Shown here piece by piece: positions 24,215 to 32,765 of a stretch of 64,000 bases of DNA. Below the pieces are notes generated by a model. It was not told the origin of the DNA. It made no database searches and worked only from the letters and a program-made list of their open reading frames with translations. Source of the DNA: Leifsonia shinshuensis (GTDB lineage: Bacteria; Actinomycetota; Actinomycetes; Actinomycetales; Microbacteriaceae); assembly GCF_022606355.1 (NCBI RefSeq), contig NZ_JAHHZQ010000005.1:481428-545427 (forward strand). The letters run 5' to 3'. The position numbers and the translations under genes are program-made. How positions within the stretch are numbered: position 1 is the first letter of the stretch; every line of letters begins with the position of its first letter.

Positions 24215-25684
24215 ATGACGAGCGGTGACGATCGGCCCGACCGGGCCGGGGGTGCGGCGGCGACCTTGGGTGTGGAGCTCAACGGGCTCAACACCATCCA
24301 CGAGAGCGAGCGCAGGGGGCGCGCCCGCGACCTGTTCTGGCCCTGGTTCGGCGCGAACGTGTCGGTGTTCGGCCTGAGCTATGGTTCGTTCCTGCTCGGG
24401 TTCGGCATCTCGTTCTGGCAGGCGACGATCGTGGGGGTCGTCGGGATCGTCGCATCGTTCCTGCTCTGCGGCGTGATCGCCCTCGCCGGAAAGCGCGGCT
24501 CCGCTCCGACGATGGTGCTCAGCCGCGCGGTGTTCGGTGTCGAGGGCAACAGGGTGCCCTCCGCCTTGTCGTGGCTCTTGACCGTGGGCTGGGAGACCGT
24601 CCTCACGGCACTCGCCGTGCTCGCGACGGCGACGGTGTTCACCCGCCTGGGCTGGGAGGGCGGCACGGCGACCAAGGTCGTCGCCCTGGTCGTCGTGATC
24701 GGGCTGGTCGTCGCCGGTGGCGTGATCGGCTTCCACCTCATCATGCGCATGCAGATGGTGATCACCATCGTCACCGGTGTGCTCACGGTGTTCTACATCG
24801 CGCTGGTGCTCGGCCACATCGACCTCGGCGCGGTCGGGGCGCTTCCGGCCGGGGACGTCCCGCACGTGGTGGGCGGCTTCGTCTTCATGCTCACCGGGTT
24901 CGGTCTCGGCTGGGTGAATGCCGCAGCCGACTACTCCCGCTACCTGCCGCGCTCGACCCGCAGCGGCAGTGTCGTCGGCTGGACGACGTTCGGCTCGTCG
25001 CTCGCACCGGTCCTCCTGCTGATCTTCGGGATCCTGCTCGCCGGCTCGTCCCCGTCGCTCTCGAAGGCGATCGCCGCCGACCCGATCGGCGCGCTGGCCT
25101 CCCTGCTTCCCACGTGGTTCCTGGTGCCGTTCGTCATCGTCGCGGTGCTCGGGCTGGTCGGCGGCGCGGTGCTCGACATCTATTCCTCGGGGCTCGCTCT
25201 GCTGAGCGTCGGCGTCCGGGTGCCGCGGTACGTCGCCGCGGGGATCGACGGGGTGATCATGACCGCGGGGGCCGTCTACGTGGTGTTCTTCGCGAGCGAC
25301 TTCCTCGGCCCGTTCCAGGGCTTCCTCATCACGCTGGGCGTGCCGATCGCGGCGTGGTGCGGCATCTTCGTCGCCGACATCGCCCTGCGCAGGCGCGACT
25401 ACGCGGAGGCCGAGCTCTACGACCGCCGCGGCCGGTACGGGTCGGTACGCTGGCTGCCGATCGCGCTGATCGCCGCCGGCACCGCGGTGGGCTGGGGGCT
25501 CGTCACCAACAGCTCGGCCGACTGGTTGAGCTGGCAGGGCTACCTGCTCGGGCCGCTGGGGCTCGGCGGTACGACGGGGGACTGGGCCTACGCCAACCTC
25601 GGCGTGCTCGTGTCGCTGGCGATCGGTTTCCTCGGGGTCCTGCTGTTCGGCCGGGGCATCATCCGCCGTCAGGAGGAGCGGTGA
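24215..25684 (+). CDS. NCS1-family purine/cytosine permease
   Basis: 489 residues, about twelve transmembrane helices, with the NCS1 N-terminal pattern (GLNTIHESERRGRARDLFWPWFGANVSVFGLSYG) and GFGLGWVNAAADYSRYLPR. Known substrates in the family: cytosine, purines, allantoin, hydantoins. The cysteine hydrolase downstream overlaps its stop by GTGA, which hints that the imported base or a ring-opened derivative is processed by that enzyme. The ATG at 24215 lies 6 nt after a weak TTGGAT box. Confidence 0.88.
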   Translation: MTSGDDRPDRAGGAAATLGVELNGLNTIHESERRGRARDLFWPWFGANVSVFGLSYGSFLLGFGISFWQATIVGVVGIVASFLLCGVIALAGKRGSAPTMVLSRAVFGVEGNRVPSALSWLLTVGWETVLTALAVLATATVFTRLGWEGGTATKVVALVVVIGLVVAGGVIGFHLIMRMQMVITIVTGVLTVFYIALVLGHIDLGAVGALPAGDVPHVVGGFVFMLTGFGLGWVNAAADYSRYLPRSTRSGSVVGWTTFGSSLAPVLLLIFGILLAGSSPSLSKAIAADPIGALASLLPTWFLVPFVIVAVLGLVGGAVLDIYSSGLALLSVGVRVPRYVAAGIDGVIMTAGAVYVVFFASDFLGPFQGFLITLGVPIAAWCGIFVADIALRRRDYAEAELYDRRGRYGSVRWLPIALIAAGTAVGWGLVTNSSADWLSWQGYLLGPLGLGGTTGDWAYANLGVLVSLAIGFLGVLLFGRGIIRRQEER

Positions 25685-26223
25685 CCGGGCGCGCCCTCGT
25701 CGTCGTCGACATGCAGCAGGTCTTCGGTGACCCCGCGAGCCCCTGGTTCACGCCGCGGTTCACCGAGGCGGAGGCCGTGATCGCCGGGCTGCTGCCGTCG
25801 TTCGGCCGACAAGCGGTGTTCACCCGGTTCGTCGCCCCCGAACAGCCCGACGGTGCCTGGATCCGCTACTACGAGCAGTGGCCGTTCGCGTTGGTGCCCG
25901 CCGACGATCCGCTCTACGACCAGGTGCTCGCGTTCCGCGACACCGGCCATCCCGTCGTCTCGCTGCCGGCGTTCGGCAAGTGGGGGCCGGAGCTGCGGGA
26001 GGCGATCGGCGACGCCGACGAGCTCGTGCTGACCGGCGTCTCCACCGACTGCTGCGTGCTGTCGACGGCGCTCGCAGCGGCCGACGCCGGCCTCCACGTC
26101 CTCGTGGTCGCGGACGCCTGCGCCGGGGCGAGCGACGCGGACCACCGGCGGGCGCTCGACGCGATGGCCCTCTACGCCCCGCTCATCGAGATCGTGAGCA
26201 GCTCCGACCTGGCCGACGCCTGA
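25681..26223 (+). CDS. Isochorismatase-like cysteine hydrolase
   Basis: 180 residues of the isochorismatase fold: Asp10 in VVVDMQQVF, the lysine of FGKWG and the nucleophile region TDCCV (Cys125 in the usual place). Known members hydrolyse nicotinamide, ureidoacrylate, biuret, N-carbamoyl sarcosine or isochorismate; the sequence does not decide which. Coupled to the NCS1 permease, so a nitrogen-ring scavenging step is plausible. Its stop is 9 bp from that of the convergent second nagA. Confidence 0.82.
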   Translation: MTGRALVVVDMQQVFGDPASPWFTPRFTEAEAVIAGLLPSFGRQAVFTRFVAPEQPDGAWIRYYEQWPFALVPADDPLYDQVLAFRDTGHPVVSLPAFGKWGPELREAIGDADELVLTGVSTDCCVLSTALAAADAGLHVLVVADACAGASDADHRRALDAMALYAPLIEIVSSSDLADA

Positions 26224-26232
26224 CCGATCGGC

Positions 26233-27393
26233 TCAGCGGCCGACGGGAGCACCCGCCGACCACACCTGCAGCACGCGGAAGTCGTCGTCGAGCAGCACGG
26301 CGTCGGCCGCGAAGCCCGGCGCCAGGCGTCCGAGGTCGGCTGCGCGGCCGATCGCGGCCGCGGGCGTCTCGGTGAGTGCGCGCACGGCCTCCTCGACGCT
26401 CACGCCGACCTCCTGCACCGCGCGGCGGAGCGCGTCGTCCTGGGTGAGCGTGGAGCCGGCGATCGAACCGCCCCCGGCGAGCCGGGCGACGCCGTCGCGC
26501 ACCTCCACGCGCAGAGCGCCCAGGAGGTAGTCGCCGTCGGCCTCTCCGGCCGCGGCCATCGCGTCGGTGATCAGCGCCACTCGGCCGGGCGCCGAGGCGA
26601 ACGCCATCCGCACGACCTCCGGGTGCACGTGGATGCCGTCGTTGATGACCTCCACGGTGACCCCGGGAGTGCGGGTCGCCGCGGCGACCGGGCCGGGCGC
26701 ACGGTGGTGGAGGCCGTCCATGCCGTTGAAGGCATGCGTCAGGATGGTGGCCCCCGCGTCGAAGGCGGCACGGGTCTGCTCGTAGTCGGCGCCGGTGTGC
26801 CCGACGGCGACGGCGACGCCCGCACCGGCGAAGGCGCGAACGGCTTCCATGCCGCCGGGGAGCTCCGGGGCGATCGTGATCTGGCGGAGCGTGCCGCGGG
26901 CGGCCTCCAGCAGCAGGTCGACGTCGGCCGGTGTCGCCGACCGCAGCAGTGCGGGGTCGTGCGCGCCTTTGTGGCCGACGTCGAGGAAGGGGCCCTCGAG
27001 GTGCGAGCCGAGTACGCGCGGGTCCTCCGCCGTGAGCGCGGCGATGACCTCGACACGCTCGGCGAGCTCGGGCACCGTGGCCGTCACGAGCGACACGACG
27101 AACCGGGTCGTGCCGTGGCGCTCATGGAGACCCAGGGCGGTGCGGATCGCCTCAGCGCCGTCGTCGAACGCCGCCCCGCCTCCTCCGTGACCGTGGATGT
27201 CGATGAAGCCGGGTGTGAGCCACCCGCCGTCGGCGTCGGTCACGATCGCGTCCGGTGCTCCGGCGACGGCGGCTACCCAGCCGTCGCCCGTCCCGGTCGC
27301 GGCGACGCGGTCTCCGTCGAACAGCACCCACGCGTCGCGGGTGATACGGCCCTCGTTGACGAGGCGGGCGGAATGGATCGCGTGCACAGACAT
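26233..27393 (-). CDS. N-acetylhexosamine-6-phosphate deacetylase, second copy (AgaA-like by context)
   Basis: 386 residues with every NagA landmark: H67-x-H69 (FIDIHGHGGGG), GSHLEGPFLD, VGHTGADYEQTRAAF, HAFNGMDGLHHRAPG, LITDAMAAAG. It differs widely from the copy at 21701, so it is not a recent duplicate. It is the last gene of an operon with a ROK kinase, PfkB kinase, class II aldolase and DeoR regulator, which points to N-acetylgalactosamine 6-phosphate. The ATG at 27393 has GGAGAGG in front; a TTG three codons earlier is an alternative. The DeoR gene ends 10 bp upstream. Confidence 0.88.
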   Translation of the reverse strand: MSVHAIHSARLVNEGRITRDAWVLFDGDRVAATGTGDGWVAAVAGAPDAIVTDADGGWLTPGFIDIHGHGGGGAAFDDGAEAIRTALGLHERHGTTRFVVSLVTATVPELAERVEVIAALTAEDPRVLGSHLEGPFLDVGHKGAHDPALLRSATPADVDLLLEAARGTLRQITIAPELPGGMEAVRAFAGAGVAVAVGHTGADYEQTRAAFDAGATILTHAFNGMDGLHHRAPGPVAAATRTPGVTVEVINDGIHVHPEVVRMAFASAPGRVALITDAMAAAGEADGDYLLGALRVEVRDGVARLAGGGSIAGSTLTQDDALRRAVQEVGVSVEEAVRALTETPAAAIGRAADLGRLAPGFAADAVLLDDDFRVLQVWSAGAPVGR

Positions 27394-27403
27394 CCTCTCC
27401 AAC

Positions 27404-28189
27404 TTACGCGACGATCACTTCGATGCCCTGCGCGACGAAGGCGGCGCGCTGGTCGGCGGTGATGCCGTCGTCGGTGATGAGCGTGGACATGATCGTGGGG
27501 CCGCCCAGCGTGGCGAAGGCTGTGCGGCCGATCTTGCTCGAGTCGGCGACGACGACGGCGCGAGTGGCTCTGCGCGCCATCAACGAGTTGACGCTCGCCT
27601 CGCCCTCGTCGTGCACGGTCGGGCCGACCACCGGGTCGATGCCGTTGACACCGATGAACGCGATGTCCATCGTGATCCGCTCCAGCACCACGTCGCTGTA
27701 CGGCCCGACGAGCTCGTACGATCTGGCGTGCACCACGCCACCCGTCACCACGGTCTTGATCTGCGGTCGCATCACGAGCTGAGCCGCGATGTTGATGGCG
27801 TTGGTGACCACGGTGAGATTGGGGTGCGGGGACGGCTCCATGAGGTCGGGCCGCGACCCGAGGACGCTCGCCACCGCGGTACTGGTCGTGCCGCCGCACA
27901 GGCCGACGACGGACCCGCGCGGCACGAGAGCGCTCGCGGCCTGGGCGATGCGGAGCTTCTCGGGCGCGTGCTGCTCGCGCTTGTAGCGGATCGGGAGGTC
28001 GTAGGCCACCGACTGGCCGACGGCTCCGCCCCTGGTGCGCGTCAGCAACTGCTGCGATGCGAGCGCGTCGAGGTCGCGCCGGGCCGTGACCGCGGAGACA
28101 TCGAGTTTCGCGACGATGTCCTCGACCTCGATCTGGCCGGTCTCCGCGAGGAGGTCGAGGACCGCGTTGAGGCGCTCCGCCCTGTTCAT
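27404..28189 (-). CDS. DeoR/GlpR-family regulator
   Basis: 261 residues: N-terminal DeoR helix-turn-helix (RLNAVLDLLAETGQIEVEDIVAKLDVSAVTARRDLDAL) and a phosphosugar-sensing domain (GSVVGLCGGTTSTAVASVL, AFIGVNGIDP, VVVADSSKIGRTAFA). Its place inside the operon and the GATC-type palindrome before the operon suggest that it represses the whole set and is released by a sugar phosphate, as AgaR does. Its ATG overlaps the aldolase stop. Confidence 0.88.
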   Translation of the reverse strand: MNRAERLNAVLDLLAETGQIEVEDIVAKLDVSAVTARRDLDALASQQLLTRTRGGAVGQSVAYDLPIRYKREQHAPEKLRIAQAASALVPRGSVVGLCGGTTSTAVASVLGSRPDLMEPSPHPNLTVVTNAINIAAQLVMRPQIKTVVTGGVVHARSYELVGPYSDVVLERITMDIAFIGVNGIDPVVGPTVHDEGEASVNSLMARRATRAVVVADSSKIGRTAFATLGGPTIMSTLITDDGITADQRAAFVAQGIEVIVA

Positions 28190-29058
28190 GGTCGCGCCGT
28201 CGCCGTTCCGTCCGGCAGGCGCGCCGCGACATCGAACAGGGTCAGCAGCCGGGCCGCCTCCGCCGCGACCGCCGTGCGCCCTGCACGTACATAGCGTCGC
28301 GAATCGACGACGTCAGGGTTGGCGCCGAGGTAGGCGCGGATCGCCTCCGTGAAGTACCGGTTGAGGTGGGTGGAGACGTTGACCTTGGTGATCCCGGCTC
28401 GGATGGCCGCCTCGATCGTGTCGTCCGCGACCCCGGAGGAGCCGTGCAGGACGAGCGGGACCGGGACGGCGTGCCGCAGCGCGGCGATCAGGTCGAGGTC
28501 GAGCTGCGCCGTGCGCTCGGTCATCGCGTGGGAGCTGCCGACGGCGACCGCCAGCGCGTCGACCCCGGTCTCGGCGACGAACCGACGCGCCTCGGCCGGA
28601 TCGGTGCGCACCCCCGGTGCGTGGGCGCCGTCCTTGCCGCCGATCTCGCCGAGCTCCGCCTCGACCGACACGTCGTTGGCGTGCGCGTACTCGACGACGC
28701 GCACGGTGGCCGCCACGTTCGCGTCGTACTCCAGCGTCGAGCCGTCGAACATGACCGACCCGAACCCGAGGTCGATCGCGCGTCGCGTCAGCTCCTCGTC
28801 CTCCGCGTGATCGAGGTGCACGGCGACGTGCGCGGACGACTCGGATGCGAGGGCGAGTGCACCCCGCGCGATGGGCTCGAGGGAGCCGTGATACGTCACG
28901 CAGTTCTGTGAGATCTGGAGGATCACCGGGCGGCGCGCCTCCTCGGCTGCGGCGACGAGCGCTTCCGCCGTCTCCAGGTGGATGACGTTGAACGCGGCGA
29001 CGCCGGTGCGCGCGGCGACCGCTCCGTGCAAGAGGTCGAGGGTGGGGACGAGGGACAT
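28186..29058 (-). CDS. Class II ketose-bisphosphate aldolase (tagatose/fructose type)
   Basis: 290 residues, class II (zinc) aldolase fold: AFNVIHLETAEALV, VHLDHAED with the metal-ligand histidine, VEAELGEIGGKDG, and VLHGSSGVADDTIEAAIRAGITKVNVSTHLN. Closest by pattern to the GatY/KbaY/AgaY group, which splits tagatose 1,6-bisphosphate into DHAP and glyceraldehyde 3-phosphate. Followed by DeoR with a 4-bp overlap and preceded by a PfkB kinase 29 bp away. Confidence 0.88.
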   Translation of the reverse strand: MSLVPTLDLLHGAVAARTGVAAFNVIHLETAEALVAAAEEARRPVILQISQNCVTYHGSLEPIARGALALASESSAHVAVHLDHAEDEELTRRAIDLGFGSVMFDGSTLEYDANVAATVRVVEYAHANDVSVEAELGEIGGKDGAHAPGVRTDPAEARRFVAETGVDALAVAVGSSHAMTERTAQLDLDLIAALRHAVPVPLVLHGSSGVADDTIEAAIRAGITKVNVSTHLNRYFTEAIRAYLGANPDVVDSRRYVRAGRTAVAAEAARLLTLFDVAARLPDGTATARP

Positions 29059-29087
29059 GGGGCCTCCGGTGGGTCGGCGTTCGCGGG

Positions 29088-29996
29088 TCAGGAGAGCACG
29101 AGGCGAGCCTCGTACTCCGGGTAGGCGGGGTCGAGCTCGCCCGCGAGCGGGGCGAGGACGGCGGCGGCGGACCAGGCGGTGGCGCGCCGCACCAGGAGCG
29201 CGGGGTCGTCGATGCCCGCGGCGAGACTCGCGGCGACGGCCGCGACGGCGGCGTCGCCCGCTCCGGTCGCGTTGCCGGCGAGCGGCTGCGGCAGGCGCGC
29301 GGCGGCGACCTCCGTCCCGCTCACGGCCAGCATCCCGTCGGAGCCGAGCGAGACCAGGACGAGCCGCGCACCGGCGGCGAGAAGGGCGCGCGCGCCGTCG
29401 ACGGGGTCGTCGATGCCGACGGTGTCGGCGAGCTCGCGACGGTTCGGCTTGAGCACGTCAGCACCGGCCTCGGAGGCCGCGAGCAGGGGGAGGCCCGTCG
29501 CATCGATGACGCTGGGGACGCCCCGCCGGCGGGCGACTGCCACGAGGTCGGCGTAGAACGAGTCGGGGGCTCCGGGAGGGAGGCTTCCCGAGCCGACGAT
29601 CGCCGTGGCCGGTACCGCGAGTCGCTCGACGGCCTCCCCGAGGGCCCGCCACTCGGCCGCCGACAGCGCGCCGCCCGACTCGTTGAAGATCGTGGTCACG
29701 CCCGAGCCTTCGTCGACGATCGCTACGCTGCTGCGGGTCGGTGCGGAGACGGGCACGAGCTCGGACGGCAGGCCGGAGGATTCCAGGTCGTCGGCGAGCC
29801 GCAGTCCGGGGGCGCCGCCTGCCGTCGTCAGGACGAAGGCCGCTCCGCCGGTCTGGGCGATGACACGGGCGACGTTGAGGCCCTTGCCGCCGGCCCGCAC
29901 GGCCGGTGCGGCGACGCGGTGGGTCTCGCCGGGTTCCAGGGCCGCGACGCGATAGGTCAGGTCGATGGCGGGGTTGGGCGTGACGGTGAGGATCAT
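29088..29996 (-). CDS. PfkB-family sugar-phosphate kinase (LacC/FruK type)
   Basis: 302 residues: MILTVTPNPAIDLTYRV, GGKGLNVARV, GSGSLPPGAP, DVLKPNRRELADTVG and the catalytic NATGAGDA. Known relatives phosphorylate tagatose 6-phosphate or fructose 1-phosphate to the bisphosphate. Between a ROK kinase and a class II aldolase, tagatose 6-phosphate is the better guess. The ATG overlaps the ROK kinase stop (ATGA). Confidence 0.87.
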   Translation of the reverse strand: MILTVTPNPAIDLTYRVAALEPGETHRVAAPAVRAGGKGLNVARVIAQTGGAAFVLTTAGGAPGLRLADDLESSGLPSELVPVSAPTRSSVAIVDEGSGVTTIFNESGGALSAAEWRALGEAVERLAVPATAIVGSGSLPPGAPDSFYADLVAVARRRGVPSVIDATGLPLLAASEAGADVLKPNRRELADTVGIDDPVDGARALLAAGARLVLVSLGSDGMLAVSGTEVAAARLPQPLAGNATGAGDAAVAAVAASLAAGIDDPALLVRRATAWSAAAVLAPLAGELDPAYPEYEARLVLS

Positions 29997-30985
29997 CGAG
30001 CTCTCTCGCGAACGGGGGCGGGGTCGGGGCCGGGGTCGACGACGTCGAGGAGTTCCCGCGCGCGCAGCGCGGCGCCGATCACGCCCGCGTTCTCGCCGAT
30101 GCGCGCGGCGAGCAGCACGGGGCGGCGCTGGAAGGTCAGGATGCCCTCGAGGCGTTCGGCGAGCGGCAGGAAGAGGGCGTCGCCGGCCTGGGCGAGGCCC
30201 CCACCGATCACGATCGCCTCCGGGGCGAGCAGGGCGACGGTGTGCGACAGGTCGAGTGCGAGCGCGTCGAGCGCCGAATCCCAGATGCGCCCGGCCGCGG
30301 GGTCGCCGGCCCGCGCGCGTTCCAGCACCTCCCGCGATCCGGCGACCGGCACACCGCTGAGCGCCGTGTAGCGCCGGGCGATGGCGGCGGCGGAGGCGAC
30401 GGCCTCCAGGCAGCCACGGCCGCCGCACGCGCACTCGGGGCCGTCTGCGACACGGGAGTGGCCGATCTCACCGGCCATCCCGCCACCGGTGAACAGCGTG
30501 CCGTCGATGAAGATCGCTCCGGCGATCCCCGTGCCGATCGCGATCACCACCACGTCGCGGAAATCCTTGGCGGCACCGAGGCGGTACTCGGCCTCGCCGG
30601 CCGCCCGCACATCGTGGCTGAACGAGACCGGGATACCGAGGGACTGGGTGGCGAGGTCCCGGAACGGGTACTCGCGCCAGCCCAGATTCTCGGCGAGGAC
30701 CCCGACGCCACGTGCTTCGTCCACGTGGCCGGGCACGACGAGTCCCGCCGCCATCGGCCGGATCTCAGGGTGCGCGCGACGGAAGTCGTCCAGAAGCGCC
30801 ACGGTCGCCGCGATGACGGCATCGCCGGTGCGCTCGCCGTCGAGCGGCGTCGGGCGGCGGAGGAGTTCGACGATGCGGCCGGTCTCGTCGACCAGGGCGG
30901 CTTTGACGTCCGTGCCTCCGACGTCGAAGGCGACCACGGGGTGCCCGGCGCCCAGCCGGTCGTCGAGTGGGATCTCGGACGCCAC
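29993..30985 (-). CDS. ROK-family sugar kinase, first gene of the second amino-sugar operon
   Basis: 330 residues: VVAFDVGGTDVKAALVD, VVIAIGTGIAGAIFIDG, GEIGHSRVADGPECACGGRGCLEA (zinc cluster complete) and IVIGGGLAQAG. There is no helix-turn-helix, so it is an enzyme. By context it would phosphorylate N-acetylgalactosamine or a related hexose. The GTG start at 30985 has GAGGAG 7 nt upstream. Divergent from the small secreted protein at 31169, with a probable DeoR operator in between. Confidence 0.85.
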   Translation of the reverse strand: MASEIPLDDRLGAGHPVVAFDVGGTDVKAALVDETGRIVELLRRPTPLDGERTGDAVIAATVALLDDFRRAHPEIRPMAAGLVVPGHVDEARGVGVLAENLGWREYPFRDLATQSLGIPVSFSHDVRAAGEAEYRLGAAKDFRDVVVIAIGTGIAGAIFIDGTLFTGGGMAGEIGHSRVADGPECACGGRGCLEAVASAAAIARRYTALSGVPVAGSREVLERARAGDPAAGRIWDSALDALALDLSHTVALLAPEAIVIGGGLAQAGDALFLPLAERLEGILTFQRRPVLLAARIGENAGVIGAALRARELLDVVDPGPDPAPVRERAR

Positions 30986-31049
30986 TGCTCATCTCCTCAC
31001 GACGGTTCGGTCGCTTCAATGATCGCTTATGAGCGTAACGGTTGTCTAC

Positions 31050-31065
31050 TGATCATTTTCGATCG
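31050..31065. promoter_or_regulatory. Putative DeoR operator upstream of the second amino-sugar operon
   Basis: TGATCATTTTCGATCG, that is GATC-N6-GATC, 65 bp before the operon start. Another GATCG lies at 31021. Symmetry and position suit the DeoR regulator encoded in the operon; not proven. Confidence 0.4.
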
Positions 31066-31168
31066 TCGAGCCGTCACGCCGTTCCGGCGGGTAGACCGTC
31101 CGGTATGGTGTGCGGAACCTGCACTCCGAGTAGTGCGGGCGATCGAATTGCTACGAAGGGGTAACGCA

Positions 31169-31420
31169 ATGAAATTCACCAGAAACAAGGTGCTCGGGGG
31201 CGCGGCGATCGTGGGGCTCGCCGTGAGTCTGTCGCTCGGGGTGGCAGCTCCGGCGTCGGCGGGAACCGTGCTGACGACGATGAAGTTCACGACGAAGTCG
31301 GAGTGCGACCAAGTGCGGAACCGATTCATCCAGTACGGCTACGACCGCGTGAGCACGTCCTGCTGGTCGACGTTGGCCTACGGGGGGATGACGCACTACG
31401 TCTTCACCTACTACAAGTAG
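31169..31420 (+). CDS. Small secreted protein (83 residues, about 52 after processing)
   Basis: A clear Sec signal peptide (MKFTRNK, a hydrophobic core, cleavage near PASAG at about 31) leaves a mature chain of about 52 residues rich in Thr, Tyr and Ser with exactly two cysteines (SECDQ and SCWST), enough for one disulfide. No family recognised. AAGGGG precedes the ATG. It ends in a very strong terminator 30 bp downstream, so it is monocistronic. Possible roles such as an antimicrobial peptide or surface factor are speculation. Confidence 0.75.
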   Translation: MKFTRNKVLGGAAIVGLAVSLSLGVAAPASAGTVLTTMKFTTKSECDQVRNRFIQYGYDRVSTSCWSTLAYGGMTHYVFTYYK

Positions 31421-31450
31421 GCGATGCGGAGTCGCACGCAGGCGACGGAA

Positions 31451-31486
31451 CACGGGGCGAGGACCGCGATCGGTCCTCGCCCCGTG
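31451..31486 (+). terminator. Strong terminator after the small secreted protein
   Basis: A perfect 16-bp stem (CACGGGGCGAGGACCG and its complement) with a CGAT tetraloop, immediately before the promoter of the next gene. Confidence 0.8.
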
Positions 31487-31514
31487 CGGCCCTCGCGGGA
31501 GTAGCATCGAAGCG

Positions 31515-32759
31515 ATGACGGCCGGTACCTCCAGTTCGCTGCGCCCGGCGAATCCCGCCGGGCCGTCGGGCGATGTCGGCCAGGTTCGGCTTTTCGGCCG
31601 GGAATTGCCCTGGTGGGCGGGGATCCTCGGCCTCTACGCCGCCTCGCGCGTCCTCACGACCGTCCTGATGCTCGTGCTGTACCTGCTCGCCGGGGCGTTC
31701 CACTGGGAGGGCGGCAGCCCGCAGGCCCACCCGACCTTCCTCGGGTTCGCGGGCACCTGGGACGCCTCCTACTACCGGCGCATCGTCGAGCACGGCTACC
31801 CGGCGACGCTGCCCACCGACGCGGACGGCCAAGTCCAGCAGAACGAGTGGGCGTTCCTGCCCCTGTATCCGCTGGTCGTCCGCGGGTTGATGGCCGCCAC
31901 CGGACTCGGTTTCGCGCCGGCGGGAGTACTGGTCGCCGTGTTGTGCGGTGCGGCGGCGGTGCTCGTGCTGTACCGGCTCGTCGCCTCGCGCGTCGGAGCG
32001 GTGAGCGGCCTCTGGGCTGCGGTCTTCTTCTGTTTCGGGCCGTTGTCGTTCGTCCTGCAGATCGCCTACGCGGAGAGCATGTTCTTCGTCCTCCTGTTCA
32101 GCGGGCTCTGGGCGATCATGGCGCGGCGCTACTGGACGGTGATCCCTCTCGGCGTGGCGGCCGCCTTCACGCGCCCGGGCGAGCTCGCCCTGCCGCTGAC
32201 ACTCGGGATCATGTTCACGATCCGCGCCCTGGGTGCGCGTCGGTCCGGGGAGGACTTCGGGACGCGCGACCGCGTCGCGATGATCGTCGCCGGGGCTGCC
32301 ACCGCCGTCGCCGGTCTGGCGTGGCCCCTGGTCGCCGCCACCGTGACGGGAACGCCGGGAGCCTACGTCGAGACCGAGCTGTCGTGGTGGACCGGCTTCA
32401 TCGGCAGGGTCGCGTTCGTGCCGCTCACACCGTGGTTCCTCTTCACCTGGCGGTACGCGAGCGTCGCGGGGGCTCTCCTCGTGGTCGCCGTCATCGCCGG
32501 CTACGCCTGGCTGCTCAACCGGCCCAGCGTCCGCGCGCTCGGAACTGAGGTGGTCGCCTACGCCTCCAGCTATGCGCTGTACCTCTTCGCGGTGTTCCTG
32601 CCGCAGCAGAGCCTCTTCCGCCTCCTGATGCCGCTGGCCCCGCTCGCGGGCGCGCCCGGACTCACGCACAACGCGCGCGCGAGGCGGATCGTCCTCATCG
32701 CGGGCATCGCTCTCCAGCCGGTCGCGCTCGTGCTGCTGTGGTTCATCGGCTATCCGTGA
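31515..32759 (+). CDS. PIG-V-like mannosyltransferase, integral membrane
   Basis: 414 residues, about ten transmembrane helices. The first luminal loop has WDASYYRRIVEHGYP, the spaced WD-x2-YY pattern of GT-C enzymes of the PIG-V/GPI mannosyltransferase-2 type, followed by NEWAFLPLYPLVVRG. Known: these use polyprenyl-phosphomannose. Inferred role: mannosylation of a wall or lipid glycan. The ATG at 31515 lies 7 nt after TAGCAT (leaderless type). It converges on the LuxR-type regulator, 6 bp apart. Confidence 0.75.
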   Translation: MTAGTSSSLRPANPAGPSGDVGQVRLFGRELPWWAGILGLYAASRVLTTVLMLVLYLLAGAFHWEGGSPQAHPTFLGFAGTWDASYYRRIVEHGYPATLPTDADGQVQQNEWAFLPLYPLVVRGLMAATGLGFAPAGVLVAVLCGAAAVLVLYRLVASRVGAVSGLWAAVFFCFGPLSFVLQIAYAESMFFVLLFSGLWAIMARRYWTVIPLGVAAAFTRPGELALPLTLGIMFTIRALGARRSGEDFGTRDRVAMIVAGAATAVAGLAWPLVAATVTGTPGAYVETELSWWTGFIGRVAFVPLTPWFLFTWRYASVAGALLVVAVIAGYAWLLNRPSVRALGTEVVAYASSYALYLFAVFLPQQSLFRLLMPLAPLAGAPGLTHNARARRIVLIAGIALQPVALVLLWFIGYP

Positions 32760-32765
32760 GCGAGC

